The position numbers and the translations under genes were made by a program. From assembly GCA_019188255.1 (NCBI GenBank), contig JAETXT010000003.1, forward strand, positions 4,464,001 through 4,528,000: a stretch of 64,000 nucleotides of DNA, in the 5' to 3' direction. Below, in pieces: positions 10,864 to 23,149 of the stretch (positions are counted from its first letter, which is position 1; each line of letters opens with the position of its first letter). The notes under the pieces are model-generated. The model did not search any database, was not told the origin of the DNA, and worked only from the letters and a program-made list of their open reading frames with translations. This stretch comes from Verticillium longisporum. Taxonomy: Eukaryota; Ascomycota; Sordariomycetes; Glomerellales; Plectosphaerellaceae.

Positions 10864-13800
10864 GACTTATTATTCGACTTTTATTAAGTAATTTATCTAA
10901 TTTATACTCCTATATTAAAAAATAAATAGGAATTAATTCTTAATCGATTTCGAATTAATTTAAAGTCGCTATCCTATCGATATACCCTTATCTACTTATT
11001 TAGTCCTCCTTCCCTACTTAAATTTCTTCTCGGGAAGCTTTTTATTAATTATAATTATAATATTCAATTAATATTAAAGCGTATATCTATAGATTTAGAA
11101 TTAATTCTAAATTATTTATTAATACTAATAGAATAAATATTATATTATTTACTTAAATAGTAAAATATATTCTAATAACCTCCCTAAGTATAAGACCGAT
11201 AGTATATATACTAGAATAGATATTAAATTAATTCTTAATTAACTTAGATTCTATAGAATAGATATATTATTATTAGAATTAATAAAGTTTATTATCGGTT
11301 CTATAATTCCGAGGACGCTATATATAAAAAGGTATATTTATATTTAAATATCTTCCTAATTAATATATAATCGATTTAAAAAAAACTTATTCTAAGAAAA
11401 AATAGAATAGTAAATTTAATATTAAGAATAACCTTTATATCTACGTTTAGTACTCCTATTTAATAGAGATTACCCTTTATATTAAAGGTGCTTAGAGTAA
11501 TAAGGATAAGCGTAAAACTATAAATATATTTTAAATAGATTTAGAATCGATTTAATAAAGATTTATAATCTATTAGCTTTCTATTATTAGCTTATTAATT
11601 ATATTAATAGTATTAATAATAGCTAATAGATTATAATACCTAGTAAGGCTCCTAGCTCCTATTATACTACTACCCTCCGCCCTATACCCTTTAAGCCTAA
11701 TAATAATATAAATATATCTAGAATAAATTCTAAATCGATTTATAATAATTGTTAATTATCTATATAAAGCTTAATATAGATATTATATACTTCTATATTA
11801 ATCTTAAATACTAGGAGAAGTATAAGGGTTATAAGGCTATTAATAATATTAATATAATTACTTCTAGATTAATTCCTAATTCCTCCTAATTTAATTAGTT
11901 TATCCCTTTATTAATTATAATAATAAATATTCTTATTAGAAACTTTATTATTATCCTAAGGTAGGAATTTATATTCGCTATAATAAATTAATATAACTTT
12001 AAATAGATCTTAAATCGATTTTAACTTGATTTATATAGCTAGTTATAAAGTAGCTAAGAGAATTATATATCGGAGTAGCTTTAAGAGTAACCTTCTAATT
12101 ATTGATAAAGATATTAATAAGGATATTAACGAGGAGGGTAATAATAATAATAAATTTATAATTTATTTATAATTATTTAATAAATATATACTAAATAATA
12201 TAGGAGTCTAATCTAAGAGTAAGCCCGATAATAATAATAATAAGGATAATAATAAGGATAATGACGATAATAATAATAATAATAAAGATAAGGATAATAG
12301 TAAAGTTAACGTAATAGGCCCTATCCCTATAAATACTAAGCTTAAATATAATAAGCATTAAATCCTATTTAAATAGATTACGAATCGATTCTAGATCTTT
12401 AGCTAATTCTTTTTAAATAACGATTTATTTAACTCTCTATTTAGCGATTTAGATAACTCTCTTATAATTAAGCCTAAGCTATTACCCCAGCCGACTCCTC
12501 GTTACTCTTAGCGCCTTAATAGCTATTAAATAGATATCATCTAAAGTATTAATAAATTATATTTTAAATCGATTATAAATTAATTAATATATATCTTAAA
12601 ATATATTTATAAAGGACTCTATTTTCTTTTAGGACTATTTTTTTAATAATAATATCCGAGCTAGTATTATAATAAAATCCCTCTTAATTACGCTTCTACT
12701 TCTATAAATTATATATAAAGATTAATTTTATATAAATATACTTCTATTTCTAAGGCCTTTACTTTAGCCTCTTAAACTTTAGCTTTTACTTTATATATTT
12801 AGAGGGTTTATATTTATCTCTAAGTCTTTTAAAAGTCGTATATAATTTATTAAAATTAAAGCTAAGAGCTCCTATAAATAATAAATATCTAAAGACTTTA
12901 ATAATTAAATAGAGTTCTATTTTATATTAATCTAAGATCGATTTATAATCTATTTATAATCGATTTATAATTAGTTTAAAGCTATTTACTATCTAGAAAG
13001 TCTTCGAATATTAAATATTCGAGGTTATAAAACTCTATTTACTCTATTCGATAATATATTAGATAATATATTAAAGTTATTACTTTTAATTATAGGGGTA
13101 TTCTTAAAAGAAAATAAAGAAATAATAAATAAACTTTCTTAAAATTAGTATCCTTTAAGCTATTTTTAATATTTAAGTCCTATATTAAAGTATTAGAGAT
13201 ATATAATAGTTTATAAATAGAGATTCTATTTTATTCTTATATATAAGGGATAAATAAAACCGCCCTTAAAGTAATTAATTATATTAATTTAGAAGTAAAT
13301 TAAGGCCTCTAGCTAGTCTATTAGCTTAGACCTTCTAATAATTATAGTCTTAGGAGCTAGAATAATATAAATTAGTATTTTAAATAGATTATAAACAGAT
13401 TATATACCCCTTAATAGCTATTAAAAGGGAGATATATCGTATAGTCTATTAATAGGATGCTTTATATAGGACTTTAATTATATTTATATTTATTTATAGA
13501 TAATCTTAATCCTTAGAGAGAATTCTAGAAATAGCTTTATAAAGCCTAGAATATATAATTAAATACTCTTTATATTTAACCTATCTCTTAATAGGTAAAT
13601 TATCTAATATAAATAATTAAAAGATTTCGAATCGATTCGGAATAGATATTTAAATACCTTTAAATAATATATAATATTATTTATATTATATTATTAATAA
13701 ATAATAGAGGAGAGAGTATATTCGAGAACGTTAAGAGTTAGGACCTCTTTTAGAGTCTAAATAGTAAAGATCGATTCCCTATTTAAAGTAGAGTTTATAG

Positions 13801-14916
13801 AACCGAATATACTATTAAATTTACTATTATAAGGGACCGTATTATAGATTGATATAAATACTTAGATAATTACTAAGTCCTATATAAAGATTTAATTTTA
13901 ATATTAATCTATTAATAATTAATTTAAGGTTAGATTTACCTTTTAAGTTATTATAGTCTTAATTAAGAGTAAGACTATGTAAACCCTTAGTATATAAATA
14001 CTTCTACTTAACCTTAATATAATAGATAGTTCGGAAGATCTTAAATATAGTTTTATATATAAAGGCGTATATCTTAGCTATATTATAGTTTATAAAATAT
14101 TAGATGAAGGGTAGGGCTAAAGATATTAATATTTAAATATAATCTATTATAAATAGATTATAAATAAATCTTAATTAAATTTAGGAAACCTTACTATATT
14201 AATTCTAGATAATTTTAATTTCTCTAAGCTTCTTAAGATATTTATAATTAATATTAATAGAGAAGGTATTAAAGTTTTAAAAGTTAAATTATTATATTTA
14301 TTATTTATAGAAATATAGAACTATCTAATTATAGCTATTATGAAAGATATATTAAATATATTATATAAATTAATAGGATATAAATAATCTTAAATCGATT
14401 TTAAATAGATATATAACTTACTTTAATTCCCCTTTATTATTTAAATTAATATTTATACTAGATTAAGAGGTACTCTAATATTTAAGGAAATATAATAATC
14501 TCTTCTATATAAATAATCCTCTTAAGGAAGCTATCGTTTACGAGACTTAAATAGATATCGGCGATAGTTTTATTATAATATTTACGGATAAAATTTTAAA
14601 GTTCGTAGGATTATAAAAAAGAGTCTAAAGTATATTAGTTTAAAATGTATTTCGAATCGATTTAATATATATTTAGACTTATTTAAGGTTATTTAATTTA
14701 TTATATTATTTATATAATATTTACTATTATACTTAGTAATATATATATAAGGGTAATAGGAGGGTGAGAATGCCTCCTATATAAAGATATAATAATCTAT
14801 AATATAAGCTCTAGGTTTATAGGAATAATGAAATTCTAGATAACTTTATAGCTAAGCTATATAAAGTCCCTAGGGACTAAATACGCTTTAGCTAATAAGA
14901 GTTAATTAAGATTATA

Positions 14917-15081
14917 AATAGATTATAAATAGATTATAAATAGATTATAAATAGATTATAAATAGATTATAAATAGATTATAAATAGATTATAAATAGAT
15001 TATAAATAGATTATAAATAGATTATAAATAGATTATAAATAGATTATAAATCGATTATAAATCGATTATAAATCGATTATA
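14917..15081. repeat. Tandem array of an 11-bp unit, (AATAGATTATA)x12 then (AATCGATTATA)x3
   Basis: Twelve exact AATAGATTATA units run from 14917 to 15048 and continue in phase into three AATCGATTATA units. AATAGATT can be derived from AACAGATT by a RIP-type CA to TA change; one AACAGATT unit survives near 13392. Period and spacing equal those of the array at 10622. Confidence 0.95.
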
Positions 15082-16897
15082 ATAAATTTACGATAATAAA
15101 GATGCCTAATATTATTTAAAATAAATATAAAGTACTTATTATTAGTAAGATTTAAAGTAAGTATACTTTAAAAGATAGATTAAATAAGCTTAATATAATT
15201 TTCGAATCGATTCGGAAGTATTATAAATAGATAATTTTAGGATCTCGAAAAGCTTACTCTATTAGAGTAATATACTATATAGTAAGTATAATATATTATT
15301 TCCTATTTATTCTTTAATTAAATATATTAATATATATTAAGTAAATACGTACTATTTTAGGAGATATTATTAATTAATAGGTCGGTAATTATAATCGATA
15401 TACTAAATATCTTTTAAATCTCTTTATAAGTAAAGATATTTATTTAATTTAATTAGAATAGACTATAAATAGATTATAAATAGGTTATAGTATTATTTAC
15501 TATATAGCCTATTATTTAAGTAATGGATTTCGTACCCTTATTCGAATCTCTATAAGCTTATCTATTATACTTATTATTATAGAGGTATAGTTAAACGAGC
15601 TAAGAGATAGGCTTAAATATTTATAAGCTCGGCCTCCTATATATACGTGGATTGACTATTATATAGCTATATCGTTTAGAGTAGTATAAATTATCGACTT
15701 TAGTAGTATCTTTCGCTATATACTATATTAGATCTAATTACTTTTAAGTTTAATATTCTTTTTAAATAGATTATAAATCTATTATTTACGATTTTCTAAG
15801 GAGCTTTTAAATTATTAGTATTTAAAGTAGAAATTAGAATAAAGTATATAATACTATTATCCTCTATATATAGTATTTTAAGGATAATTATTATAAAGAA
15901 TGCTTTATAGGCTATTAATATATCTAGAAGTAATATATAATAATTATTCGAATTCGGATTTATAGATAGAATATATTATATATCGAATTCCTCCTATTTT
16001 TATTATAAATATATATTTAATTATTATTATATAGATTATAAGAGATAGGGTCTTATAACCTTTCTAGTAGCTAAAATAAAAGCTAAACTATAATAATATC
16101 TATATTATTAGAAAGAGAAAAAGCGGAGCTATATAATAATATAATCTTTTTACGATTCTATAAAACTATAAAATAATAATAATTATTTAACTTCTCTTAT
16201 CTCTTATTAGCTTAATTAATAAGCTAGAGTAGAACCGACTCCACTTCCCTATAGATCTAGAAGTAGCCTATACGCCTTATCTACGCCTAGTCCCTAAAGG
16301 TTAGTCTATTAGATATAGAGCAATTCCCTTAACCTACTTTTTAGGGTTTTTAGAATAATAATATATCTTTATTTTTAAGTAAAATCGTTATTTCCTATTA
16401 CGTAATAATTCCTATCTATTTTCAACGTCCTTAATTATTATAAACGGATATCTTCTAAGATAGGCTATACCTCCTTTAGGGTTAATCCGAGCATTTATAT
16501 TAATTTAACCGGAAAACGCCTACCTCCGTTCCTATCGAAAAATATACTATTCTATAGCTAAAAATCAGGGCTACTAAGATCGTTGATCCGTTCCTTCCTC
16601 TAACGCTTCCTACTCGAGATATAACGACTTCTATCTCTCTCTTCCTCTTATACTCTTTTATTAATTTATCTCTCTATAATCCCTTTATCTATTAAGATAA
16701 TATTACCTTCGGTTATTACCTAGAACCTAGATTAATATAGATAAATACCTAGCTTTATAGAATAGGAGCCTATATATTTTCTCTTTAATTTATAAATTTA
16801 TCTTCGCTTTTATTATTAAAGAAGAAAGGGTTATAATATAATACTTAAATTAGAGGGTGATTAGGAAATATTATATTTTAATCTATAATAGAAAATA

Positions 16898-16941
16898 AAT
16901 TAATTCTAAATCGATTATAAATCGATTATAAATCGATTATA
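16898..16941. repeat. Short 11-bp phased island near the right TIR
   Basis: AATTAATTCTA followed by three AATCGATTATA units, all in 11-bp phase, about 110 bp inside the right TIR. It mirrors the array that lies about 100 bp inside the left TIR. Confidence 0.9.
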
Positions 16942-17171
16942 GAATTAAGATAAGGTTAGGTTTAACTTAATTAAAGTATATCCTAACTATTCTAAATAGA
17001 TACTAGCTAGCTAATCTATAATAATACGTAGATTAATACTTTTACTCTATAGCTATACCCCCTAATAGTTAAGTTAGTTCTTAGATAGGCTTAGCGTAAA
17101 TTAAAAGAGGACCTAATAGTTAGCTTAGGTCGATACCTAATAGTTAGTTAAGCTTATACCTCGTTCCCGAG

Positions 17172-17841
17172 GATCTATAGAATTTCGAGCTTACCCCGCT
17201 TACCCTTACGCTTAGGCTATAAGGCAAAAGTTATAAATAAATTAAGTACTAATGAATAATAAGGTTATACTTACGTAATATAGGATATATTATTATCTTA
17301 CCTTATCTAAACGAAGGTTAGGCGTTAATTAGGTTTATATTATCTTAAAATACTACCTCGTCCCTCCTTCCTCTTTAACTAGACTCCTACTAACTAATAT
17401 TAATATATTAGTAATAGTAGGGTAAATTATATAATCTATAGGAACCCTACTTATAGTATTAGGATAGTAAAGATATACCCCGAGGCAAGGCTTACTATAT
17501 ATACGCTAGACGTATTAATATTATAAGTTCTATCGTTTTCGAAGTTTAGGATAGTAGAGTATAAATTAAGATAAATAATAACTAAGTCTTATAATAGTAG
17601 TAGATAAATATAAGAAATAAGAGAAGTAAAGCTTCTAATAGATAATATATATATATATATTTAATATAATTATAGTCCTCTAGGATTATTAATATAGAAT
17701 AATAAGCTATACTTTATAATTAATCTTAATCTAACCTCCTTATCTACTTTAATCTTAATCTCGCAATCTCCTACTATATAAGTATCTATAGTTATATAAC
17801 TCGTTCTTTTTATACTAAGAAAATACTCTATATATATTAAA
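17172..17841. other. AT-rich spacer, no gene
   Basis: Sequence between the right end of the 6.8 kb transposon and repeat copy C. It is AT-rich with few CA/TG; no frame, TIR or tandem array was seen. Confidence 0.5.
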
Positions 17842-20298
17842 CTAATATTAGGGGATTACTTAGATTAGTAATTACTATATAGGATTTATTAATATAGTAA
17901 TTACTAGGGCTAGGATTTATAGCTCTTAGGAATATATAATTCATAGCTTATATAATTAGTAAATTAAATAGGTATATCTAATTTATATAAGTAATAGTAA
18001 TTTAGAGAAATAGTATTAATAATTATTATAAATTATAAAATACTAACTCTACCTATTTAAAGCTCTTAAGTATAGCTAAAGTAATAAATCGGGGTTTATA
18101 TAAATAGTAAAGCCCTCTTAATATTAATTAATAATATATTTAATATAGAATAGAATAGCTAGAGCTAGAGAAGTTAAGATCGATCCTATAAGTAGTAAAT
18201 TTACTATATATAAGCTTATCGATTATACTTGATAAGTAATTATAATAATACTATTTACTTTAAGTATTTTAGGATTCTTATAAGAGCTTAATAATAGGGA
18301 AATCCCCTATTATATAATCTATAGGAATATTATCTATTTTAAATATCTTAGGACTTTTATATTTAAAATTATTACTTAGGCTATATTACTAGCTATTAAC
18401 CCTAATAAATAAAGCTCTATAGAATAGCTAATTAGCTATAATAAAGCTTTAATAAAATTAATAATATTAAGATCTTTAGATTATAATAATAGCTCTATAA
18501 TATAGCTAGAGAATATTAAAAAGATATAATAGGAGTCTAATAGTATTTTAGAGGAATTTAATATATTATATTTAATATAGAAGGTTAAGAAGTATCTCGA
18601 TATTAACTTTATTATTAATAGAATAGAATTACGGTTCCCTAGATTATTAGATTTAGTATCTATAGATCTTAAGAGTACTTAGATCTTTAAAGTAATAAGT
18701 ATATATAGGACTATAAAAGGAGTTTACTTCCTAGAAGCGTTTATCGAAGACTTCTAGGGCTAGATTAAAGAGGACTTTAACTCCTATAATATAACGATTA
18801 CTTAAATATTAAAGGTATATCTAGTAGAGTATAGGTCCCTCTTTTAAGAGTAATAAATACTAAAACGTTAAAGAGATTAATATTAATATTCTTATAGGAG
18901 GAAATACTTAATATAATAGAGTCGATTATAATTAATTAGGATTTAGTATTCTAAAGAGTAAAGGAATAGGGAGATTAGTAAGATAATAAGTAATAATCTA
19001 TAGGGAACGCTTAACTATCCTAAATCTAAAAACTATAAATAAGGAGGATAGATCCCTAATAGCCCCTAATTCTAGAATTATCTAATTAATAGAATAAATA
19101 ACCTAATTAATAAAAGATTACGTTTTAATTATTAAGAAATAGGACTTTACTTCTAAATAGTATCTAGAACCTATTAGCGTAATATTATATTCTATTATTA
19201 TATAAATTAGTAAATTGATTAATTAATAGAGCTATAATTAAATAATTTATATTATTTTAGAGTAAAAAGAATAATTACTTTAAAGAGATTTATAATATCC
19301 TTAATAATAAAATATATATCTTTATAGATATTTATAAACTATTATAAATCTGCTATATATAGCTCTATATATTCTTCTTAAATATACTTTTAGAATATAT
19401 ATAAACCTTCTTCCTAGAATATATAAATAGAAATATAAGACTCTATTAAGTATATTTTATAATTAAATAATAGTTTAATTCGGAGATTAATAAAATATAA
19501 TATTATATAAATTAGAATTCGATAACGTTTTATTTTATAATAATAGAGACCGATAATATAAGAAAGCTATAAATAGAAATTCTCTAGATCCTTTTAAATA
19601 AGCTTTAATAATATTAAAGAGTATTTAGCGCTATATTTAAGGAAGAGATTTATCTTTATATAAATATTCTAAAAGTAATTTAAAGTATCCTAGAATTAAA
19701 GATTATATTAATAAAACTAAAATAATCTTTACTATATTATCTATATAGTTTAAGAATATAGTAAAGTAGAGGAGAATATAAGAATACTTAAATACTTCTA
19801 TATTAATAGATATTATATAAGCGGATATTACTCAGCTAATAGAAGGGGAGATTAAAGAGAATAATTAATATATAGAATTAATAATCGTTAATTATCTAGA
19901 ATTTATAAATACTAGATATATTCTAAATTAGATTATAGATCGATAAAGTATTCTCCTAACGAATAATAATATTTATAAGAGTAATAGAAATATATATAGG
20001 AAGCATATAGAGATTAATAGAAAGGATATTATTAATTTCTAATAATAATAGAATCTATTAAGAGCTTAGAATTAGATAATCTTATTTCTAATAAGTTAAA
20101 AGTAGATAATATTTATAGACCTAATCCTAAGAATAAATTAATAAATACTTATATTATATACTTCCTAATAAATAAATCGTTCTAATATAGAATTAAAGGG
20201 AATAGTCCGAAAGCTAAAATAATAGCTCTAATAGAATAGCTCTTTATTTAAATATTAGATTAATAGTATTTCTATATAATATAATATTATCCTTAATA
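17842..20298. repeat. RIP-degraded repeat, copy C (inverted relative to A and B)
   Basis: Reverse complement of copies A and B. It begins at the same CTAATATTAG palindrome, includes the TAGTAATTACTA palindromes, and can be followed to about 20065, which corresponds to window base 1 of copy A. It is cut at 20298 by Fot1-like copy 2 and may continue at 22161. Like A and B, it is RIP-saturated and unreadable. Confidence 0.7.
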
Positions 20299-20300
20299 TA

Positions 20301-22158
20301 ACGTAATCCACAAGCGAGTGGTTCACCCATGCGAGTGGTTCACTTCACCCCGACCCGACAAACATTCCGAGGAAAACCTCAACCCAAACGCCGTAAATCA
20401 ATTAAAATCACTCCTCCTCGTCTTTTGCAGACGATGAGATAGCTACCTGACAAGTTCTCGCGTTGTGGCCGGTCTTCCCGCATACGCTACAGCATCGTTT
20501 CTTCGGCTGGGACCACGACGCGGGACCCGGGTTCTGCAGCGTTTCCTCTTTTATCTGGATATCTACTTCCTTCTGAGCAATCTTGTCCTGTCCCTCGCCT
20601 ACAGCCATGCTTCCTCCTTCCCGGAGACGTAGCTTTTGGCCCTCCGGCGTCGGCTTAGTGTAGCATTTTCCTCTCGAAGGATCATAACCTCTGACTTCAA
20701 AAGAGCGATCTGGTGCATAACACCCCGCGTCCCCTTCGCAAGATAGTCAACAGCATCTAAAATTGACGTTGGGGAGCTTCCCTGGTGGCGTGAGATTCGC
20801 CCTTTGATGAAGTCAGTCTGGGAACCTGCCTCGAGCAGGTTAGTGGGCGTCTTAGAGACCCAAGAATCACGCTCCCCGTGGGACGTCCCCGGAGGCGTCG
20901 TCGTCCTCAACCTCACATCCAGCTTTGACAGGACTGTTTCCGGGTTATGGGGGACAAGCCCCGCTCCTCGAAAGCCTCCCTGGATGTTTTTCTGTCATTG
21001 CTTGCTGAAATGCAGCCGAAAACGCCGGGAAGAAGTCCTCTTTGCTGATGTGCGTTGTACCCGCCCTCATCCTATCCTCGATTTGCCGACCGTATGCTTT
21101 CTTTAGTGGGCCAAAACACCCAACATCGAGAGGCTGGAGTAGATGTGACGAATGAGGAGGCATACAGAGTGTGATGATGTTGTTCTCCTTGCAGTAGAGT
21201 TCGAAGTCGACCGAGTGGTGACTTTCGTGGCCATCCAGGATCAGTAGGCGATAACCGCCCGAAGTACGGGACTTTGTATGCCTGTCAAAATGCCGAATCC
21301 ATTCCAGACCAATATCATTCGTCGTCCAGCCGTTTGGAGATGTTGCGATTCTCCAGTCGCGAGAAATCGCGTCGTCCTGGTACCAGCTCGAGAGGTGGTA
21401 CTTGCCCGAAACCACGATGAACGGCGGGACGGAGAAACCCAACGCGCCAACGCCCTGGATCACCGTAACCCATTCCCGGTTGCCTGGCTGCCTCATCTTC
21501 ACATTGGACCGTCTTTCCGAACTGGTCACGACCATTCCGTTGGCGATAACGCCCATCTGGAAGCCGGTCTCGTCAAAGTTGTACATGTCAGCCTCTTGGA
21601 TGCCGTACTTGGCGATCATGTTATGCACGAGGCGGAACCACGCGTTTATCGCGTCCGGATCTTCGCATTGGGCCCTCTTGTAGTCGTACTTGCGAAAGAA
21701 ACGCGTCCGGAGCTCTGGTTGCCGTTTGACGAAGTTTGCGGCCCAGTTCTTCCCGACGCGTGGCGCGTCACGGTCGGCAAGCAGGCGATTCGCCATATCT
21801 CCGACCTCACCCAACCGGGGAGGGTAAGATCGCGCATCTAGGTCAAGGATATATTCGACAATAGTTTTCTCTTCTAGTACTGTTAATTTGGCAGAATTGG
21901 GCGGGCTTTCGCGTCGGGAGGGTTTGCCCTTCTGGCGTCGGAGGAGCGTCGTTAAGGGGACGGTGTAGATCCTCGCAGCACTCCGGGCGCTTAGGTTCGG
22001 GTCATTGTCCATAGCTTGGATAGCAAGGAATAATTGACCTTCTTTTGAAAGAGTCTCCATCGCGGGCGGAGGTGGAATCTGTAGAATTCAGGTGTAGGTC
22101 GTGGGCCCGGGCGAAGTGAACCACTCGCTTGGGTGAACCACTCGCTTGTGGATTACGT
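20301..22158 (-). mobile_element. Fot1/pogo-like DNA transposon, copy 2 (1858 bp)
   Basis: Flanked by TA (20299-20300, 22159-22160), with the same TIRs and sequence as copy 1. It shares the GCG triplet just before the transposase start with copy 1, whereas copies 3 and 4 have CCG there. It has the five-A run that copy 3 has, but the altered C run and second A run of copies 1 and 4. Confidence 0.93.
20408..22060 (-). pseudogene. Fot1-like transposase, truncated (copy 2)
   Basis: The frame is intact through codon 370, then an extra C in the run after TGT brings in a TAA stop, giving 371 residues. A later one-base deletion in the A run near codon 475 separates the CCHC-knuckle piece (20408-20608). 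The catalytic residues equivalent to D163, D276 and D312 are all present, so a truncated protein with a catalytic core could in principle be made; whether it is functional is unknown. Confidence 0.88.
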
Positions 22159-22160
22159 TA

Positions 22161-23147
22161 AATATAATATTAATTTCTATAATAAGAGCTTTATAAATAA
22201 AGGCCTTAATAGTTTCAATATTAAGTTTAATAATTAATAAATAGGGAATAGGGGCTAGAATAAGATTTAGAATAGGAAACCCTATATTTATAATAGAGGA
22301 GATTATTATTCTAATACTAATTAGGAGAATTATATTCTATATCGTTTTAATAGATAATCTATTCCTACTTTATATTAAGGATATAAACGATCTTAGAATC
22401 TATTTAGATAATATATATAATAAGCTAGTAAAGTATATTAAGGAGATCTAGGAATATATACCTATCTTCTATAAATAGAGCTATTTATAGTTCTTCCTAG
22501 ATATAAAAACCTATATTAGCTCTAGGATTATATATATAATAGGGATAGAGAGTAATAGAGTAGTATTTCTAATAAAAATAGAGCTCTAATAATTTATAAA
22601 TAATTTAATTATTTATTTATAGAGAAGCTATAGAATTTACTCTAAAGAATAGATTATAATATAAATTAGGATACTCTAGAGTTAATAAACTACTTCTATT
22701 ATTATTATTAAATTAAAGGGAAATCTCTATAATATTTTAAATTTACTTTAAAGTTAAATCTTAACTTTAATTATAAGATTTTAATTAATATTATATATTT
22801 AAATAGAAAGCCTATTTTTTATATAATTAATATAAATATAGGATTTTAATCTATAACTTTTATTCTTAATTTTATAGTTTATATAATATAGGAAGCCCTT
22901 AAAAGATACTAATTAAATACTTATTTTAGGCCTCTAGATATTATAATTATTAATATTAGAATAAACCTTACCTCTATAGAATTTAGAATAAAGGTATACC
23001 TCCTAAATTTAACTTATTATTAGATCCTTATAGAGGCCTATTAATAAATTAGTAAAGTTAAGAGCTATTATAAGCCGGTTTATAGAATATATAAGATCTT
23101 AAAAGTAGAATCTTATAATATAAGCTTAGAATTATTATTTTAAGGAA
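22161..23147. repeat. AT-rich RIPed segment between Fot1-like copies 2 and 3
   Basis: Very AT-rich with CA/TG nearly absent, possibly the continuation of the element represented by copy C. No frame could be read and no terminal repeat was seen. Three Fot1-like elements entered this block within about 7.4 kb. Confidence 0.5.
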
Positions 23148-23149
23148 TA

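Larger units (their letters stand above)
10401..17163. mobile_element. RIP-degraded 6.8 kb DNA transposon with long TIRs and 8-bp TSD
   Basis: The left end (10401-10520) and the reverse complement of the right end (17049-17163) are nearly identical; about 70 bp starting TATTAGGTATCGACC match without change. Each TIR contains the short repeat ACTATTAGG three times. Direct TTCCCGAG copies at 10393-10400 and 17164-17171 form an 8-bp target-site duplication. Long TIRs plus an 8-bp duplication fit a Mutator-like (MULE) element best; hAT also makes 8-bp duplications but normally has short TIRs. The interior is AT-rich with CA/TG almost gone, so no transposase can be read. About 20 islands of an 11-bp phased motif are scattered along it. 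Confidence 0.78.

Noticed and set aside
14917..15081. Regular tandem array resembling a CRISPR-type repeat array
   Set aside because: The 11-bp units are contiguous, with no unique spacers, in a fungal nuclear context.
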